A DNA stretch of 6,518 bases, taken from contig CACZSM010000116.1 of assembly GCA_902783815.1 (NCBI GenBank), positions 1 through 6,518 of the forward strand, written 5' to 3'. Positions 5,344-6,518 of this stretch are shown in pieces (the stretch's first letter is position 1; every line of letters starts with the position of its first letter). The notes below the pieces were generated by a model. It was given only the letters and a program-made list of their open reading frames with translations. It made no database searches and had not been told where the DNA came from. This DNA comes from an uncultured Ruminococcus sp. Lineage in GTDB: Bacteria > Bacillota > Clostridia > Oscillospirales > Acutalibacteraceae. The position numbers and the translations under genes are program-made.

Positions 5344-6518
5344 ATGATAAAAATAAAAAAAATAATTGCACTAACAGCAGCAGCAGCATTATTCTGTTCA
5401 GCAGCAGCCTGCTCGATCAGTAAAAAAAGTGAATATCCTGTAACTGTTGCTAATTTCTCAATAACGACAAAACCAAAATCCATTGTAGTCCTGAGTGATT
5501 CTGTTGCGGATATACTTATCTCCTGCGGATATACATCTGCAATAACCGCCCGTACAGACGAGTGTACGCAGGAGGAACTTAAAGATCTGCCCTCGATCGG
5601 CAAAGCAGAAAATCCTGATATCAAAAAGATAATAAGCGTCAAGCCTGATATTGTTTTCACTGATTCAGTAAGTGACAGTACGGATCTCAGCAAGGTCGAA
5701 AGCAATGATATAAAAGTCATAAAGATGATGACTGCAAAAAACAATAAGGAACTTAAAAATGTCTATAGAAGCATAGGCATGATAATGGACGGCAGCATCT
5801 CCGGAAAGGAAAACGGAGAACGCAGGGCTGAATCACTTTTATCAACATTGGAGCAGCTCAGGACAGTCGTACCGCCAAGCAATGTCATAACGACAGCCTG
5901 CTATCTTTATGATACAAACGGTCATGCGGCAACATCAGAAACATTCAGCGGAAAGCTGTTTGATTACGCAAAATTGGAGAATGTCTGCCGCAATTCCAAT
6001 CCGAAGTTAGGTACACTTGTAAATGTAGAAGCCATAAAGCTGGCAAATCCGGATTATATATTCTGTGATATCGGAGTAAAGGAACAGCTTAAGAACAGTA
6101 AGGATTTTTCAAATCTTAACGCAGTAAAGAATGACCATATTTTTGAGATAGATGCGCATGAATTTTCGCGTCAGGGCAATACTGCAACAGAGGTACTTTC
6201 ATTCATGATCGAATCAATACATCCTGAGCTTAGCTCTGATCCGGAGGCTTCAAAGACTGAGGAATCATCAAAGCCGGAGGCATCCAAGCCGGAGGCATCC
6301 AAACAGGAGACATCAAAACCGGAAGCATCAAAGCCGGAAGCATCAAAGCCGGAAGCATCAAAGCCGGAAGCATCAAAGCCGGAAGCATCAAAGCCGGAAA
6401 CATCCAAACCGGAGGCATCCAAACCGGAGGCATCCAAACCGGAGGCATCCAACACAGAAGCATCCAAGCCGGAAGAACCAAAAGTCAAAGCAGATAATTC
6501 ACTAAAGATAACTGATAC
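5344..6518 (+). CDS. Periplasmic-binding-protein-2-like lipoprotein with PEASK-repeat tail (3' partial)
   Basis: The open frame runs off the window after 391 codons. AGGGAG (5331-5336) precedes ATG 5344 by 7 nt. A lipoprotein signal (KIKK n-region, Ala-rich core, AAAC with C23 as lipidation site) is followed by a domain (about 31-295) that matches the BtuF/FepB-type substrate-binding fold (PF01497, class III): YPVTVANF, KSIVVLSDSVADIL, IKKIISVKPDIVF, VEAIKLANPDYIF and LNAVKNDHIFEID fall in the family order. Such proteins bind iron-siderophore, haem or cobalamin for ABC import; the ligand is not readable here. From residue 300 comes a PEASK pentapeptide array of about 14 units, then VKADNSLKITD at the window end. 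A C-terminal extension is unusual for this family and suggests a wall-spanning spacer or a second domain. No permease or ATPase partner is inside the window. It lies 22 nt after the DUF815 gene, so co-transcription is likely. Confidence 0.85.
   Translation, partial: MIKIKKIIALTAAAALFCSAAACSISKKSEYPVTVANFSITTKPKSIVVLSDSVADILISCGYTSAITARTDECTQEELKDLPSIGKAENPDIKKIISVKPDIVFTDSVSDSTDLSKVESNDIKVIKMMTAKNNKELKNVYRSIGMIMDGSISGKENGERRAESLLSTLEQLRTVVPPSNVITTACYLYDTNGHAATSETFSGKLFDYAKLENVCRNSNPKLGTLVNVEAIKLANPDYIFCDIGVKEQLKNSKDFSNLNAVKNDHIFEIDAHEFSRQGNTATEVLSFMIESIHPELSSDPEASKTEESSKPEASKPEASKQETSKPEASKPEASKPEASKPEASKPEASKPETSKPEASKPEASKPEASNTEASKPEEPKVKADNSLKITD
6274..6468 (+). repeat. 15-bp tandem repeat array encoding PEASK units
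   Basis: Thirteen successive 15-nt units encode PEASK or one-to-two-residue variants (QETSK, PETSK, PEASN, TEASK). Degenerate units flank the array (6241-6273 and 6469-6483). Five adjacent units at 6319-6393 are identical at DNA level (CCGGAAGCATCAAAG). The units at 6274-6303 and 6409-6453 share another version with GAGGCATCC. This pattern points to recent unit duplication inside an older array. Confidence 0.92.

Noticed and set aside
5013..5744. Long minus-strand frame (243 codons) spanning the ATPase and lipoprotein genes
   Set aside because: Both + strand genes have strong family motifs across this stretch. The antisense product is a low-complexity, hydrophobic-looking shadow with no supporting context.
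6171..6488. Minus-strand frames encoding DASGF/DASGL-like repeats
   Set aside because: They are the reverse reading of the 15-bp PEASK array, whose period divisible by three keeps several frames open.

Overview
The window reads as chromosomal DNA from a low-to-moderate GC Gram-positive bacterium, most likely a gut-type clostridium of the Ruminococcus/Oscillospiraceae kind. The reasons are strong GGAGG-type ribosome binding sites, a lipoprotein signal peptide, a membrane-anchored HtrA next to a two-component system, and a Ser/Lys/Pro/Glu/Ala repeat tail of a sort common on surface lipoproteins of that group. The genus is an inference from style. No RNA gene, CRISPR array, transposase or phage gene is visible.

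Layout: positions 1-235 are non-coding and hold an unusual run of short GC-rich hairpins, most with three-base loops. A good promoter follows (TTGTGA, 17 bp, TATAAT with an extended -10 TG, 236-264). Its predicted leader of about 66 nt contains a possible two-codon minigene. Five genes then lie head to tail on the + strand: an OmpR-family response regulator (337-1047), its membrane histidine kinase (1031-2563, overlapping the regulator and starting at TTG), an HtrA-like serine protease with a PDZ-like domain (2576-4021), a DUF815-family AAA+ ATPase (4089-5321), and a lipoprotein of the periplasmic-binding-protein-2 (BtuF/FepB-like) family with a pentapeptide-repeat tail, which runs off the window end (5344 onward).

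How they fit: regulator, kinase and protease form a tight unit, with a 17-nt overlap and a 12-nt gap. This resembles the CssRS-HtrA secretion/envelope stress pathway of Bacillus, where the kinase senses trouble at the outer face of the membrane and the regulator raises HtrA production. The DUF815 ATPase follows after 67 nt that can fold into two tandem hairpins but have no U-tract. The binding protein follows 22 nt later. Both could be read from the same transcript, but their functional link to the stress module is not evident.

No clearly new system is demonstrated. The items most worth a second look are the hairpin cluster at the left edge, the Met-Met-stop minigene in the leader, the uncharacterised ATPase next to an envelope-stress module, and the recently expanded 15-bp repeat array that places a spacer between a substrate-binding domain and further C-terminal sequence beyond the window.
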